Assembly: GCF_029227915.1 (NCBI RefSeq)
Contig: NC_079885.1
Span: forward strand, 29,949,001 to 30,013,000
DNA from: Hydractinia symbiolongicarpus
Lineage: Eukaryota > Cnidaria > Hydrozoa > Anthoathecata > Hydractiniidae
Direction: 5' to 3'
Length of the DNA stretch: 64,000 nt
Under the pieces are notes generated by a model that saw only the letters and a list, made by a program, of their open reading frames with translations, was not told the DNA's origin and searched no databases. A program made the position numbers and the translations under genes. Positions 25,551 through 37,450 of this stretch are shown piece after piece; the first letter of the stretch is position 1; every line of letters starts with the position of its first letter.

Positions 25551-25753
25551 GCCGGCAAACGAAAACCCGCGATTTCCCGTAAATCCCGGACTCGGCCCGT
25601 ATAGTCAAAAGTATACAAAGAAAGTACCCAGGGAGTAAACTCATTTCCCGAACGATTTTTTAAATTATTTTTTCACCACTACAACGCATGAGACTTGTAG
25701 TTTTCAAAAATGTTTTCATTTTTGAAGAGACGCTGAATAAAAGAAGTTTAATC
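25551..25753 (+). repeat. Reference satellite monomer (203 bp, near-consensus P type)
   Basis: This copy is close to the consensus and serves as the coordinate frame for other entries. Bases 1-50 are GC-rich with CCCG tetramers at about 16, 26, 35 and 46. Bases 51-90 carry a GTATAC palindrome and the AAAGTACCC box. ATTTCCCG occurs at about 22 and again at about 93. Bases 105-123 are two T6 runs separated by AAATTA, followed by CACCACTA. ATGAGAC occurs at about 138 and, in most copies, again at about 175, where this copy has a one-base change. A hand count on a consensus unit gives about 38% G+C overall, near 62% in bases 1-50 and near 26% in bases 101-200. The phase is arbitrary; the biological monomer boundary is not known. 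Confidence 0.9.
25704..25725 (+). other. Perfect 9-bp dyad with TTTT loop, representative of the array
   Basis: The left arm TCAAAAATG (25704-25712) is the exact reverse complement of the right arm CATTTTTGA (25717-25725), with a four-base TTTT loop. The motif recurs near bases 154-175 of nearly every monomer, so the array holds about 300 potential hairpins or cruciforms, a large share of them perfect. Common variants change one arm base: TTAAAAATG or TCAGAAATG on the left, TATTTTTGA on the right. Short dyads are known in several centromeric satellites and have been linked to non-B DNA. A role here is inference. Confidence 0.85.
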
Positions 25754-26632
25754 GCCCTCAAACGAAAATCCGCGACTTCCGTAAATCCTGGACTCGGCCG
25801 GTATAGTCAAAAGTATACAAAGAAAGTACCGAGGGAGTAAACTCATTTCCCGAACGATTTTTTAAAATATTTTTTCACCACTAAAACGCATGAGACTTGT
25901 AGTTTTCAAAAATGTTTTTATTTTTGATAAGACGCTTAATGAAAGAGGTTTAATCGCCGGCAAACGAAATCCCGCGTTTTCCCGTAAATCCGGGGCTTGG
26001 CCCGTATAGTCGAATGTATACAAAGAAAGTACCCAGGGAGTAAACTAATTTCCCGAAAGATTTTTTAAACTTTTTTTTCACCACTAAAACGCATGAGACT
26101 TGTAGTTCTCAAAAATGTTTTCATTTTTGATGAGACGCTGAATAAAAGAAGTTTAATCGCCGACAAACGAAAACCCGCGATTTCCCGTAAATCCCGGGCT
26201 TGACCCGTATAGTCAAAAGTATACAAAGAAAGTACCCAGGGACTAAACTCATTTCCCGAACGATTTTTTAAATTATTATTTCACCACTAAAACGCATGAG
26301 ACTTGTAGTTTTCAAAAATATTTTCATTTTTGATGAGACGCTGAATAAAAGAAGTTTAATCGCCGGCAAACGAATACCTGCGATTTCCCGTAAATCCCGG
26401 ACTCGGCCCGTATAGTCAAAAGTATACAAAGAAAGTACCCAGGAAGTAAACTCATTTCCCGAACGATTTTTTAAATTATTTTTTCACCACTAAAACGCAT
26501 GAGACTTGTAGTTTTCAAAAATGTTTTCATTTTTGATGAGACGCTGAATAAAAGAAGTTTAATCGCCGGCAAACGAAAACCCGCGATTTCCCGTAAATCC
26601 CGGACTCGGCCCGTATATCAAAAGTATACAAG
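25754..26632 (+). repeat. Pentamer B''-G-K-I-P, copy 2 (partial)
   Basis: A direct repeat of 24740-25619. The last monomer (26565) carries a 1-bp loss at CGTATATCAAAAG. It then departs from the partner at about 26633, where ACAAAGAAAG reads ACAAGGAAAG and CAGGGAG reads CAGTGAG. The following unit is H (26767). Confidence 0.82.
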
Positions 26633-27172
26633 GAAAGTACCCAGTGAGTAAACTCATTTCCGGAACGATTTTTTAAATTATTTTTTCACCACTAAAACGC
26701 ATAAGACTTGTAGTTTTTAAAAATGTTTTCATTTTTGATGAGACGCTGAATAAAAGAAGTTTAATCGCCGGCAAACGAAAACATGCGATTTCCCGTAAAT
26801 CCCGGGCTTGGCCCGTATAGTCAAAAGTATACAAAGAAAGTACCCAGGGAGTAAACTAATTTTCCGAACGATTCTTTAAATTATTTTTTCACCAATAAAA
26901 CGCATGAGACTTGTAGTTTTCAAAAATGTTTTCATTTTTGATGAGACGCTGAATAAAAGAAGTTTAATCGCCGGCAAACGAAAACCCGCCAGTTCCCGTA
27001 AATCCCGGACTCAGCCCGTATAGTCAAAAGTATACAAAAAAAGTACCCAGGGAGTAAACTCATTTCCCGAACGATTTTTTAAATTATTTTTTCACCACTA
27101 CAACGCATGAGACTTGTAGTTTTTAAAAATGTTTTCATTTTTGATGAGACGCTGAATAAAAGAAGTTTAATC

Positions 27173-27984
27173 GCCGGCAAACGAAAACCCGCCATTTCCC
27201 GTAAACCCCAGACTCGGCCCGTATAGTCAAAAGTATACAAAGAAAGTACACAGGGAGTAAACTCATTTCCCGAACGATTTTTTAAATTATTTTTTCACCA
27301 CTACCACGCATGAGACTTGTAGTTTTCAAAAATGTTTTCATTTTTGAAGAGACGCTGAATAAAAGAAGTTTAATCGCCCTCAAACGAAAATCCGCGATTT
27401 TCGTAAATCCCGGACTCGGCCCGTATAGTCAAAAGTATACAAGGAACGTAACCAGTGAGTAAACTCATTTCCCGAACGATTTTTTAAATTATTTTTTCAC
27501 CACTAAAACGCATAAGACTTGTAGTTTTTAAAAATGTTTTCATTTTTGATGAGACGCTGAATAAAAGAAGTTTAATCGCCGGCAAACGAAAACATGCGAT
27601 TTCCCGTAAATCCCAGGCTTGGCCCGTATAGTCAAAAGTATACAAAGAAAGTACCCAGGGAGTAAACTCATTTCCCGAACGATTTTTTAAATTATTTTTT
27701 CACCACTAAAACGCATAAGACTTGTAGTTTTTAAAAATGTTTTCATTTTTGATGAGACGCTGAATAAAAGAAGTTTAATCGCCGGCAAACGAAAACATGC
27801 GATTTCCCGTAAACCCCAGACTTGGCCCGTATAGTCAAAATTATACAAAGAAAGTACCCACGGAGTAAACTCATTTTAAGAACGATTTTTTAAATTATTT
27901 TTTCACCACTACAACGCATGAGACTTGTAGTTTTTAAAAATGTTTTCATTTTTGATGAGACGCTGAATAAAAGAAGTTTAATCG
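27173..27984 (+). repeat. A-B'-H-H' tetramer, downstream copy
   Basis: Partner of 23523-24332 at +3650 bp. H' starts at 27781 with the private AAACCCCAGACTTGG, AATTATAC and TTTTAAGAACG. It is followed by A and B'' (28187), as happens upstream before 24740 but with one fewer monomer between. Confidence 0.75.
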
Positions 27985-28591
27985 CCGGCAAAAGAAAACC
28001 CGCCATTTTCCATAAACCCCGGACTCGGCCCGTATAGTCAAAAGTATACAAAGAAAGTACCCAGGGAGTAAACTCATTTCCCGAACGATTTTTTAAATTA
28101 TTTTTTCACCACTACAACGCATGAGACTTGTAGTTTTCAAAAATGTTTTCATTTTTGAAGAGACGCTGAATAAAAGAAGTTTAATCGCCCTCAAACAAAA
28201 ATCCGCGACTTCCGTAAATCCTGGACTCGGCCCGTATAGTCAAAAGTATACAAAGAAAGTACCGAGGGAGTAAACTCATTTCCCGAACGATTTTTTAAAA
28301 TATTTTTTCACCACTAAAACGCATGAGATTTGTAGTTTTCAAAAATGTTTTTATTTTTGATGAGACGCTTAATGAAAGAGGTTTAATCGCCGGCAAACGA
28401 AATCCCGCGTTTTCCCGTAAATCCGGGGCTTGGCCCGTATAGTCGAATGTATACAAAGAAAGTACCCAGGGAGTAAACTCATTTCCCGAAAGATTTTTTA
28501 AACTTTTTTTTCACCACTAAAACGCATGAGACTTGTAGTTCTCAAAAATGTTTTCATTTTTGATGGGACGCTGAATAAAAGAAGTTTAATC

Positions 28592-30217
28592 GCCGACAAA
28601 CGAAAACCCGCGATTTCCCGTAAATCCCGGGCTTGACCCGTATAGTCTAAAAGTATACAAAGAAAGTACCCAGGGACTAAACTCATTTCCCGAACGATTT
28701 TTTAAATTATTATTTCACCACTAAAACGCATGAGACTTGTAATTTTTTAAAAATATTTTCATTTTTGATGAGACGCTGAATAAAAGAAGTTTAATCGCCG
28801 GCAAACGAATACCTGCGATTTCCCGTAAATCCCGGACTCGGCCCGTATAGTCAAAAGTATACAAAGAAAGTGCCCAGGAAGTAAACTCATTTCCCGAACG
28901 ATTTTTTAAATTATTTTTTCACCACTAAAACGCATGAGACTTGTAGTTTTCAAAAATGTTTTCATTTTTGATGAGACGCTGAATAAAAGAAGTTTAATCG
29001 CCGGCAAACGAAAACCCGCGATTTCCCGTAAATCCCGGACTCGGCCCGTATAGTCAAAAGTATACAAGGAAAGTACCCAGTGAGTAAACTCATTTCCCGA
29101 ACGATTTTTTAAATTATTTTTTCACCCCTAAAACGCATAAGACTTGTAGTTTTTAAAAATGTTTTCATTTTTGATGAGACGCTGAATAAAAGAAGTTTAA
29201 TCGCCGGCAAACGAAAACATGCGATTTCCCGTAAATCCCGGGCTTGGCCCGTATAGTCAAAAGTATACAAAGAAAGTACCCAGTGAGTAAACTAATTTTC
29301 CGAACGAATCTTTAAATTATTTTTTCACCAATAAAACGCATGAGACTTGTAGTTTTCAAAATTGTTTTCATTTTTGATGCGACGCTGAATAAAAGAAGTT
29401 TAATCGCCGACAAACGAAAACCCGCGATTTCCCGTAAATCCCGGGCTTGACCCGTATAGTCAAAAGTATACAAAGAAAGTACCCAGGGACTAAACTCATT
29501 TCCCGAACGATTTTTTAAATTATTATTTCACCACTAAAACGCATGAGACTTGTAGTTTTCAAAAATATTTTCATTTTTGATGAGACGCTGAATAAAAGAA
29601 GTTTAATCGCCGGCAAACGAATACCTGCGATTTCCCGTAAATCCCGGACTCGGCCCGTATAGTCAAAAGTATACAAAGAAAGTGCCCAGGAAGTAAACTC
29701 ATTTCCCGAACGATTTTTTAAATTATTTTTTCACCACTAAAACGCATGAGACTTGTAGTTTTCAAAAATGTTTTCATTTTTGATGAGACGCTGAATAAAA
29801 GAAGTTTAATCGCCGGCAAACGAAAACCCGCGATTTCCCGTAAATCCCGGACTCGGCCCGTATAGTCAAAAGTATACAAGGAAAGTACCCAGTGAGTAAA
29901 CTCATTTCCCGAACGATTTTTTAAATTATTTTTTCACCACTAAAACGCATAAGACTTGTAGTTTTTAAAAATGTTTTCATTTTTGATGAGACGCTGAATA
30001 AAAGAAGTTTAATCGCCGGCAAACGAAAACATGCGATTTCCCGTAAATCCCGGGCTTGGCCCGTATAGTCAAAAGTATACAAAGAAAGTACCCAGGGAGT
30101 AAACTAATTTTCTGAACGATTCTTTAAATTATTTTTTCACCAATAAAACGCATGAGACTTGTAGTTTTCAAAAATGTTTTCATTTTTGATGAGACGCTGA
30201 ATAAAAGAAGTTTAATC
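28592..30217 (+). repeat. K-I-P-H tetramer in two tandem copies (814 and 812 bp)
   Basis: K units start at 28592 and 29406, I at 28797 and 29609, P at about 29000 and 29812, and H at about 29202 and 30015. The private AAGTGCCCAGGAAG is in both I units (about 28868 and 29680). The first K has an extra T (GTCTAAAAG), which explains part of the length difference. Confidence 0.8.
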
Positions 30218-30420
30218 GCCGGCAAACGAAAACCCGCGAGTTCCCGTAAATCCCGGACTCGGCCCGTATAGTCAAAAGTATACAAAGAAAGTACCATGGG
30301 TGTAAACTCATTTCCCGAACGATTTTTTAAATTATTATTTCACCACTAAATCCCATGAGACTTATAGTTTTTAAAAATGTTTTCATTTTTGATGAGACGC
30401 TGAATAAAAGAAGTTTAATC

Positions 30421-30623
30421 GCCGGTAAACGAAAACCCGCCATTTCCCGTAAATCCCGGGCTTGACCCGTATAGTCAAAAGTATACAAAGAAAGTACCCA
30501 GGGACTAAACTCATTTCCCGAACGATTTTTTAAATTATTATTTCACCACTAAAACGCATGAGACTTGTAGTTTTCAAAAATATTTTCATTTTTGATGAGA
30601 CGCTGAATAAAAGAAGTTTAATC
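30421..30623 (+). repeat. Hybrid A/K monomer with internal crossover
   Basis: The unit opens as type A (GCCGGTAAACG, then CCCGCCATTTCCCG) but from about 30450 reads AAATCCCGGGCTTGACCC and GGGACTAAAC, which is type K. The switch lies between about 30442 and 30453. It is direct evidence of exchange or conversion within a monomer. The next unit is I (GAATACCTGCG), as expected downstream of a K. Confidence 0.7.
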
Positions 30624-31840
30624 GCCGGCAAACGAATACCTGCGATTTCCCGTAAATCCCGGACTCGGCCCGTATAGTCAAAAGTATACAAAGAAAGTAC
30701 CCAGTGAGTAAACTCATTTCCCGAACGATTTTTTAAATTATTTTTTCACCACTAAAACGCATAAGACTTGTAGTTTTTAAAAATGTTTTCATTTTTGATG
30801 AGACGCTGAATAAAAGAAGTTTAATCGCCGGCAAACGAAAACATGCGATTTCCCGTAAATCCCGGGCTTGGCCCGTATAGTCAAAAGTATACAAAGAAAG
30901 TACCCAGGGAGTAAACTAATTTCCCGAACGATTCTTTAAATTATTTTTTCACCAATAAAACGCATGAGACTTGTAGTTTTCAAAAATGTTTTCATTTTTG
31001 ATGAGACGCTGAATAAAAGAAGTTTAATCGCTGGCAAACGAAAACGTGCGATTTCCCGTAAATCCCGGACTCGGCCCGTATAGTCAAAAGTATACAAAGA
31101 AAGTACCCGGGGTGTAAACTCATTTCCCGAACGATTTTTTAAATTATTATTTCACCACTAAATCCCATGAGACTTATAGTTTTTAAAAATGTTTTCATTT
31201 TTGAAGAGACGCTGAATAAAAGAAGTTTAATCGCCCTCAAACGAAAATCCGCGATTTCCGTAAATCCCGGACTTGGCCCGTATAGTCCAAAGTATACATA
31301 GAAAGTACCCGGGGTGTAAACTCATTTCCCGAACGATTTTTTAAATTATTATTTCACCACTAAAGCACATGAGACTTATAGTTTTTAAGAATGTTTTCAT
31401 TTTTTATGAGACGCTGAATAAAAGAAGTTTAATCGCCGGCAAACGAAAACGTGCGATTTCCCGTAAATCATGGACTCGGCCCGTATAGTCAAAAGTATAC
31501 AAAGAAAGTACCCGGGGTGTAAACTCATTTCCCGAACGATTTTTTAAATTATTATTTCACCACTAAAGCCCATGAGACTTATAGTTTTTAAAAATGTTTT
31601 CATTTTTGATGAGACGCAGAATAAAAGAAGTTTAAACGCCGGTAAACGAAAACCCGCCATTTCCCGTAAACTCCGGACTCGGCCCGTATAGTCAAAAGTA
31701 TACAAAGAAAGTACCCAGGAAGTAAACTCATTTTCCGAACGATTTTTTAAATTATTTTTTCACCACTACAACGCATGAGACTTGTAGTTTTTAAAAATGT
31801 TTTCATTTTTGATGAGACGCTGAATAAAAGAAGTTTAATC
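30624..31840 (+). repeat. Satellite: mixed I, H, J, B monomers, no clean multimer
   Basis: This stretch holds I, H and J units (AAAACGTGCG, CCGGGGTG, ATTATTATTTCACC, CCCATGAGACTTATAG), a B unit, and A-like units. No tandem multimer is obvious inside it. J-type strings recur near 36990-37330, 37780-38110, 39200-39540, 41450-41760 and 42870-43190. No gene or other element is visible. Confidence 0.8.
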
Positions 31841-33057
31841 GCCGGCAAACGAAAACCCGCCATTTCCCGTAAACCCCGGACTCGGCCCGTATAGTCAAAA
31901 GTATACAAAGAAAGTACCCAGGGAGTAAACTCATTTCCCGAACGATTTTTTAAATTATTTTTTCACCACTACAACGCATGAGACTTGTAGTTTTCACAAA
32001 ATGTTTTCATTTTTGAAGAGACGCTGAATAAAAGAAGTTTAATCGCCGGCAAACGAAAACATGCGATTTCCCGTAAATCCCGGGCTTGGCCCGTATAGTC
32101 AAAAGTATACAAAAAAAGTACCCAGGGAGTAAACTCATTTCCCGAACGATTTTTTAAATTATTTTTTCACCACTACAACGCATGAGACTTGTAGTTTTCA
32201 AAAATGTTTTCATTTTTGATGAGACGCTGAATAAAAGAAGTTTAATCGCCCTCAAACGAATATCCGCGATTTCCGTAAATCCCGGACTCGGCCCGTATAG
32301 TCCAAAGTATACAAAGAAAGTACCGAGGGAGTAAACTCATTTCCCGAACGATTTTTTAAATTATTTTTTCACCACTAAAACGCATGAGACTTGTAGTTTT
32401 CAAAAATGTTTTCATTTTTGATGAGACGCTGAATAAAGGAAGTTTAATCGCCGGCAAACGAAAACCCGCCATTTCCCGTAAACCCCGGACTCGGCCCGTA
32501 TAGTCAAAAGTATACAAAGAAAGTACCCAGGGAGTAAACTCATTTCCCGAACGATTTTTTAAATTATTTTTTCACCACTACAACGCATGAGACTTGTAGT
32601 TTTCAAAAATGTTTTCATTTTTGAAGAGACGCTGAATAAAAGAAGTTTAATCGCCGGCAAACGAAAACATGCGATTTCCCGTAAATCCCGGGCTTGGCCC
32701 GTATAGTCAAAAGTATACAAAAAAAGTACCCAGGGAGTAAACTCATTTCCCGAACGATTTTTTAAATTATTTTTTCACCACTACAACGCATGAGACTTGT
32801 AGTTTTCAAAAATGTTTTCATTTTTGATGAGACGCTGAATAAAAGAAGTTTAATCGCCCTCAAACGAAAATCCGCGATTTCCGTAAATCCCGGACTCGGC
32901 CCGTATAGTCCAAAGTATACAAAGAAAGTACCGAGGGAGTAAACTCATTTCCCGAACGATTTTTTAAATTATTTTTTCACCACTACAACGCATGAGACTT
33001 GTAGTTTTCAAAAATGTTTTCATTTTTGAAGAGACGCTGAATAAAAGAAGTTTAATC
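31841..33057 (+). repeat. A-H-B trimer in two tandem copies (609 and 608 bp)
   Basis: A units start at 31841 and 32450, H at 32045 and 32653, B at 32248 and 32856. H carries the private TACAAAAAAAGTAC in both copies. The first copy has an extra C in the hairpin arm (TTTTCACAAAATG near 31991). The same A-H-B order with TACAAAAAAAGTAC occurs at 40151-40758, 8309 bp downstream. Confidence 0.8.
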
Positions 33058-34675
33058 GCCGGCAAACGAAAACATGCGATTTCCCGTAAATCCCGGGCTT
33101 GGCCCGTATAGTCAAAAGTATACAAAGAAAGTACCCAGGGAGTAAACTCATTTCCCGAACGATTTTTTAAATTATTTTTTCACCACTACAACGCATGAGA
33201 CTTGTAGTTTTCAAAAATGTTTTCATTTTTGATGAGACGCTGAATAAAAGAAGTTTAATCGCCCTCAAACGAAAATCCGCGATTTCCGTAAATCCCGGAC
33301 TCGGCCCGTATAGTCCAAAGTATACAAAGAAAGTACCGAGGGAGTAAATTCATTTCCCGAACGATTTTTTAAATTATTTTTTCACCACTAAAACGCATGA
33401 GACTTGTAGTTTTCAAAAATGTTTTCATTTTTGATGAGACGCTGAATAAAGGAAGTTTAATCGCCCTCAAACGAAAATCCGCGATTTCCGTAAATCCCGG
33501 ACTCGGCCCGTATAGTCCAAAGTATACAAAGAAAGTACCCGGGGTGTAAACTCATTTCCCGAACGATTTTTTAAATTATTTTTTCACCACTACAACGCAT
33601 GAGACTTGTAGTTTTCAAAAATGTTTTCATTTTTGAAGAGACGCTGAATAAAAGAAGTTTAATCGCCCTCAAACAAAAATCCGCGACTTCCGTAAATCCT
33701 GGACTCGGCCCGTATAGTCAAAAGTATACAAAGAAAGTACCCAGGGAGTAAACTCATTTCCCGAACGATTTTTTAAATTATTTTTTCACCACTACAACGC
33801 ATGAGACTTGTAGTTTTCAAAAATGTTTTCATTTTTGAAGAGACGCTGAATAAAAGAAGTTTAATCGCCGGCAAACGAAAACATGCGATTTCCCGTAAAT
33901 CCCGGGCTTGGCCCGTATAGTCAAAAGTATACAAAGAAAGTACCCAGGGAGTAAACTCATTTCCCGAACGATTTTTTAAATTATTTTTTCACCACTACAA
34001 CGCATGAGACTTGTAGTTTTCAAAAATGTTTTCATTTTTGATGAGACGCTGAATAAAAAAAGTTTAATCGCCCTCAAACGAAAATCCGCGATTTCCGTAA
34101 ATCCCGGACTCGGCCCGTATAGTCCAAAGTATACAAAGAAAGTACCGAGGGAGTAAATTCATTTCCCGAACGATTTTTTAAATTATTTTTTCACCACTAA
34201 AACGCATGAGACTTGTAGTTTTCAAAAATGTTTTCATTTTTGATGAGACGCTGAATAAAGGAAGTTTAATCGCCCTCAAACGAAAATCCGCGATTTCCGT
34301 AAATCCCGGACTCGGCCCGTATAGTCCAAAGTATACAAAGAAAGTACCCGGGGTGTAAACTCATTTCCCGAACGATTTTTTAAATTATTTTTTCACCACT
34401 ACAACGCATGAGACTTGTAGTTTTCAAAAATGTTTTCATTTTTGAAGAGACGCTGAATAAAAGAAGTTTAATCGCCCTCAAACAAAAATCCGCGACTTCC
34501 GTAAATCCTGGACTCGGCCCGTATAGTCAAAAGTATACAAAGAAAGTACCGAGGAAGTAAACTCATTTCCCGAACGATTTTTTAAAATATTTTTTCACCA
34601 CTAAAACGCATGACACTTGTAGTTTTCAAAAATGTTTTTATTTTTGATGAGACGCTTAATGAAAGAGGTTTAATC
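33058..34675 (+). repeat. H-B-B-B'' tetramer in two tandem copies (809 bp each)
   Basis: H units start at 33058 and 33867, and B'' (ACTTCCG, TCCTGG) at 33665 and 34474. Shared private strings are GAGTAAATTCATTT and GAATAAAGGAAG. Several units are 202 bp because B types lack one C in GATTTCCGTAAAT. The second B'' leads into a G-K-I-P-H run like that following 28187, 6287 bp upstream. Confidence 0.8.
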
Positions 34676-37450
34676 GCCGGCAAACGAAATCCCGCGTTTT
34701 CCCGTAAATCCGGGGCTTGGCCCGTATAGTCGAATGTATACAAAGAAAGTACCCAGGGAGTAAACTCATTTCCCGAAAGATTTTTTAAACTTTTTTTTCA
34801 CCACTAAAACGCATGAGACTTGTAGTTCTCAAAAATGTTTTCATTTTTGATGAGACGCTGAATAAAAGAAGTTTAATCGCCGACAAACGAAAACCCGCGA
34901 TTTCACGTAAATCCCGGGCTTGACCCGTATAGTCAAAAGTATACAAAGAAAGTACCCAGGGACTAAACTCATTTCCCGAACGATTTTTTAAATTATTATT
35001 TCACCACTAAAACGCATGAGACTTGTAGTTTTCAAAAATATTTTCATTTTTGATGAGACGCTGAATAAAAGAAGTTTAATCGCCGGCAAACGAATACCTG
35101 CGATTTCCCGTAAATCCCGGACTCGGCCCGTATAGTCAAAAGTATACAAAGAAAGTACCCAGGAAGTAAACTCATTTCCCGAACGATTTTTTAAATTATT
35201 TTTTCACCACTAAAACGCATGAGACTTGTAGTTTTCAAAAATGTTTTCATTTTTGATGAGACGCTGAATAAAAGAAGTTTAATCGCCGGCAAACGAAAAC
35301 CCGCGATTTCCCGTAAATCCCGGACTCGGCCCGTATAGTCAAAAGTATACAAGGAAAGTACCCAGTGAGTAAACTCATTTCCCGAACGATTTTTTAAATT
35401 ATTTTTTCACCACTAAAACGCATAAGACTTGTAGTTTTTAAAAATGTTTTCATTTTTGATGAGACGCTGAATAAAAGAAGTTTAATCGCCGGCAAACGAA
35501 AACATGCGATTTCCCGTAAATCCCGGGCTTGGCCCGTATAGTCAAAAGTATACAAAGAAAGTACCCAGGGAGTAAACTAATTTTCCGAACGATTCTTTAA
35601 ATTATTTTTTCACCAATAAAACGCATGAGACTTGTAGTTTTCAAAAATGTTTTCATTTTTGATGAGACGCTGAATAAAAGAAGTTTAATCGCCGGCAAAC
35701 GAAAACCCGCGAGTTCCCGTAAATCCCGGACTCGGCCCGTATAGTCAAAAGTATACAAAGAAAGTACCATGGGTGTAAACTCATTTCCCAAACGATTTTT
35801 TAAATTATTATTTCACCACTAAATCCCATGAGACTTATAGTTTTTAAAAATGTTTTCATTTTTGATGAGACGCTGAATAAAAGAAGTTTAATCGCCGGTA
35901 AACGAAAACCCGCCATTTCCCGTAAACCCCGGACTCGGCCCGTATAGTCAAAAGTATACAAAGAAAGTACCCAGGAAGTAAACTCATTTTCCGAACGATT
36001 TTTTAAATTATTTTTTCACCACTACAACGCATGAGACTTGTAGTTCTCAAAAATGTTTTCATTTTTGATGAGACGCTGAATAAAAGAAGTTTAATTGCCG
36101 ACAAACGAAAACCCGCGATTTCCCGTAAATCCTGGGCTTGACCCGTATAGTCAAAAGTATACAAAGAAAGTACCCAGGGACTAAACTCATTTCCCGAACG
36201 ATTTTTTAAATTATTATTTCACCACTAAAACGCATGAGACTTGTAGTTTTCAAAAATATTTTCATTTTTGATGAGACGCTGAATAAAAGAAGTTTAATCG
36301 CCGGCAAACGAATACCTGCGATTTCCCGTAAATCCCGGACTCGGCCCGTATAGTCAAAAGTATACAAAGAAAGTACCCAGTGAGTAAACTCATTTCCCGA
36401 ACGATTTTTTAAATTATTTTTTCACCACTAAAACGCATAAGACTTGTAGTTTTTAAAAATGTTTTCATTTTTGATGAGACGCTGAATAAAAGAAGTTTAA
36501 TCGCCGGCAAACGAAAACATGCGATTTCCCGTAAATCCCGGGCTTGGCCCGTATAGTCAAAAGTATACAAAGAAAGTACCCAGGGAGTAAACTAATTTCC
36601 CGAACGATTCTTTAAATTATTTTTTCACCAATAAAACGCATGAGACTTGTAGTTTTCAAAAATGTTTTCATTTTTGATGAGACGCTGAATAAAAGAAGTT
36701 TAATCGCCGGCAAACGAAAACCCGCGAGTTCCCGTAAATCCCGGACTCAGCCCGTATAGTCAAAAGTATACAAAAAAAGTACCCAGGGAGTAAACTCATT
36801 TTTTGAACGATTTTTTAAATTATTTTTTCACCACTACAACGCATGAGACTTGTAGTTTTCAAAAATGTTTTCATTTTTGATGAGACGCTGAATAAAGGAA
36901 GTTTAATCGCCCTCAAACGAAAATCCGCGATTTCCGTAAATCCCGGACTCGGCCCGTATAGTTCAAATTATACAAAGAAAGTACCCGGGGTGTAAACTCA
37001 TTTCCCGAACGATTTTTTAAATTATTATTTCACCGCTAAAGCCCATGAGACTTATAGTTTTTAAGAATGTTTTCATTTTTTATGAGACGCTGAATAAAAG
37101 AAGTTTAATCGCCGGCAAACGAAAACGTGCGATTTCCCGTAAATCCCGGACTCGGCCCGTATAGTCAAAAGTATACAAAGAAAGTACCCGGGGTGTAAAC
37201 TTATTTCCCGAACGATTTTTTAAATTATTATTTCACCACTAAATCCCATGAGACTTATAGTTTTTAAAAATGTTTTCACTTTTGATGAGACGCTGAATAA
37301 AAGAAGTTTAATCGCCGGTAAACGAAAACCCGCCATTTCCCATAAACCCCGGACTCGGCCCGTATAGTCAAAAGTATACAAAGAAAGTACCCAGGAAGTA
37401 AACTCATTTTCCGAACGATTTTTTAAATTATTTTTTCACCACTACAACGC
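34676..37450 (+). repeat. Satellite: G-K-I-P-H run plus mosaic A/K/B/J units
   Basis: G starts near 34677, K near 34880, I near 35083, P near 35285, H near 35488. A unit with GCGAGTTCCCG and GTACCATGGG at 35691 matches 30218 at +5473 bp (27 monomers). A second K-I-H run follows near 36098-36700. No gene is visible. Confidence 0.8.

Larger units (their letters stand above)
24740..25753 (+). repeat. Pentamer B''-G-K-I-P (1014 bp), copy 1
   Basis: The order is B'' (ACTTCCG, TCCTGGACTCGG), G (24942, GCTGGC), K (25145, GGGACTAAAC), I (25348, GAATACCTGCG) and P (25551). This pentamer has a different composition from E-D-F-G-C but the same length. Shared private markers with copy 2 are TTTTGATAAGACG, AAACTAATTTCCCGAAAG and AGTTCTCAAAAATG. 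Confidence 0.85.
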
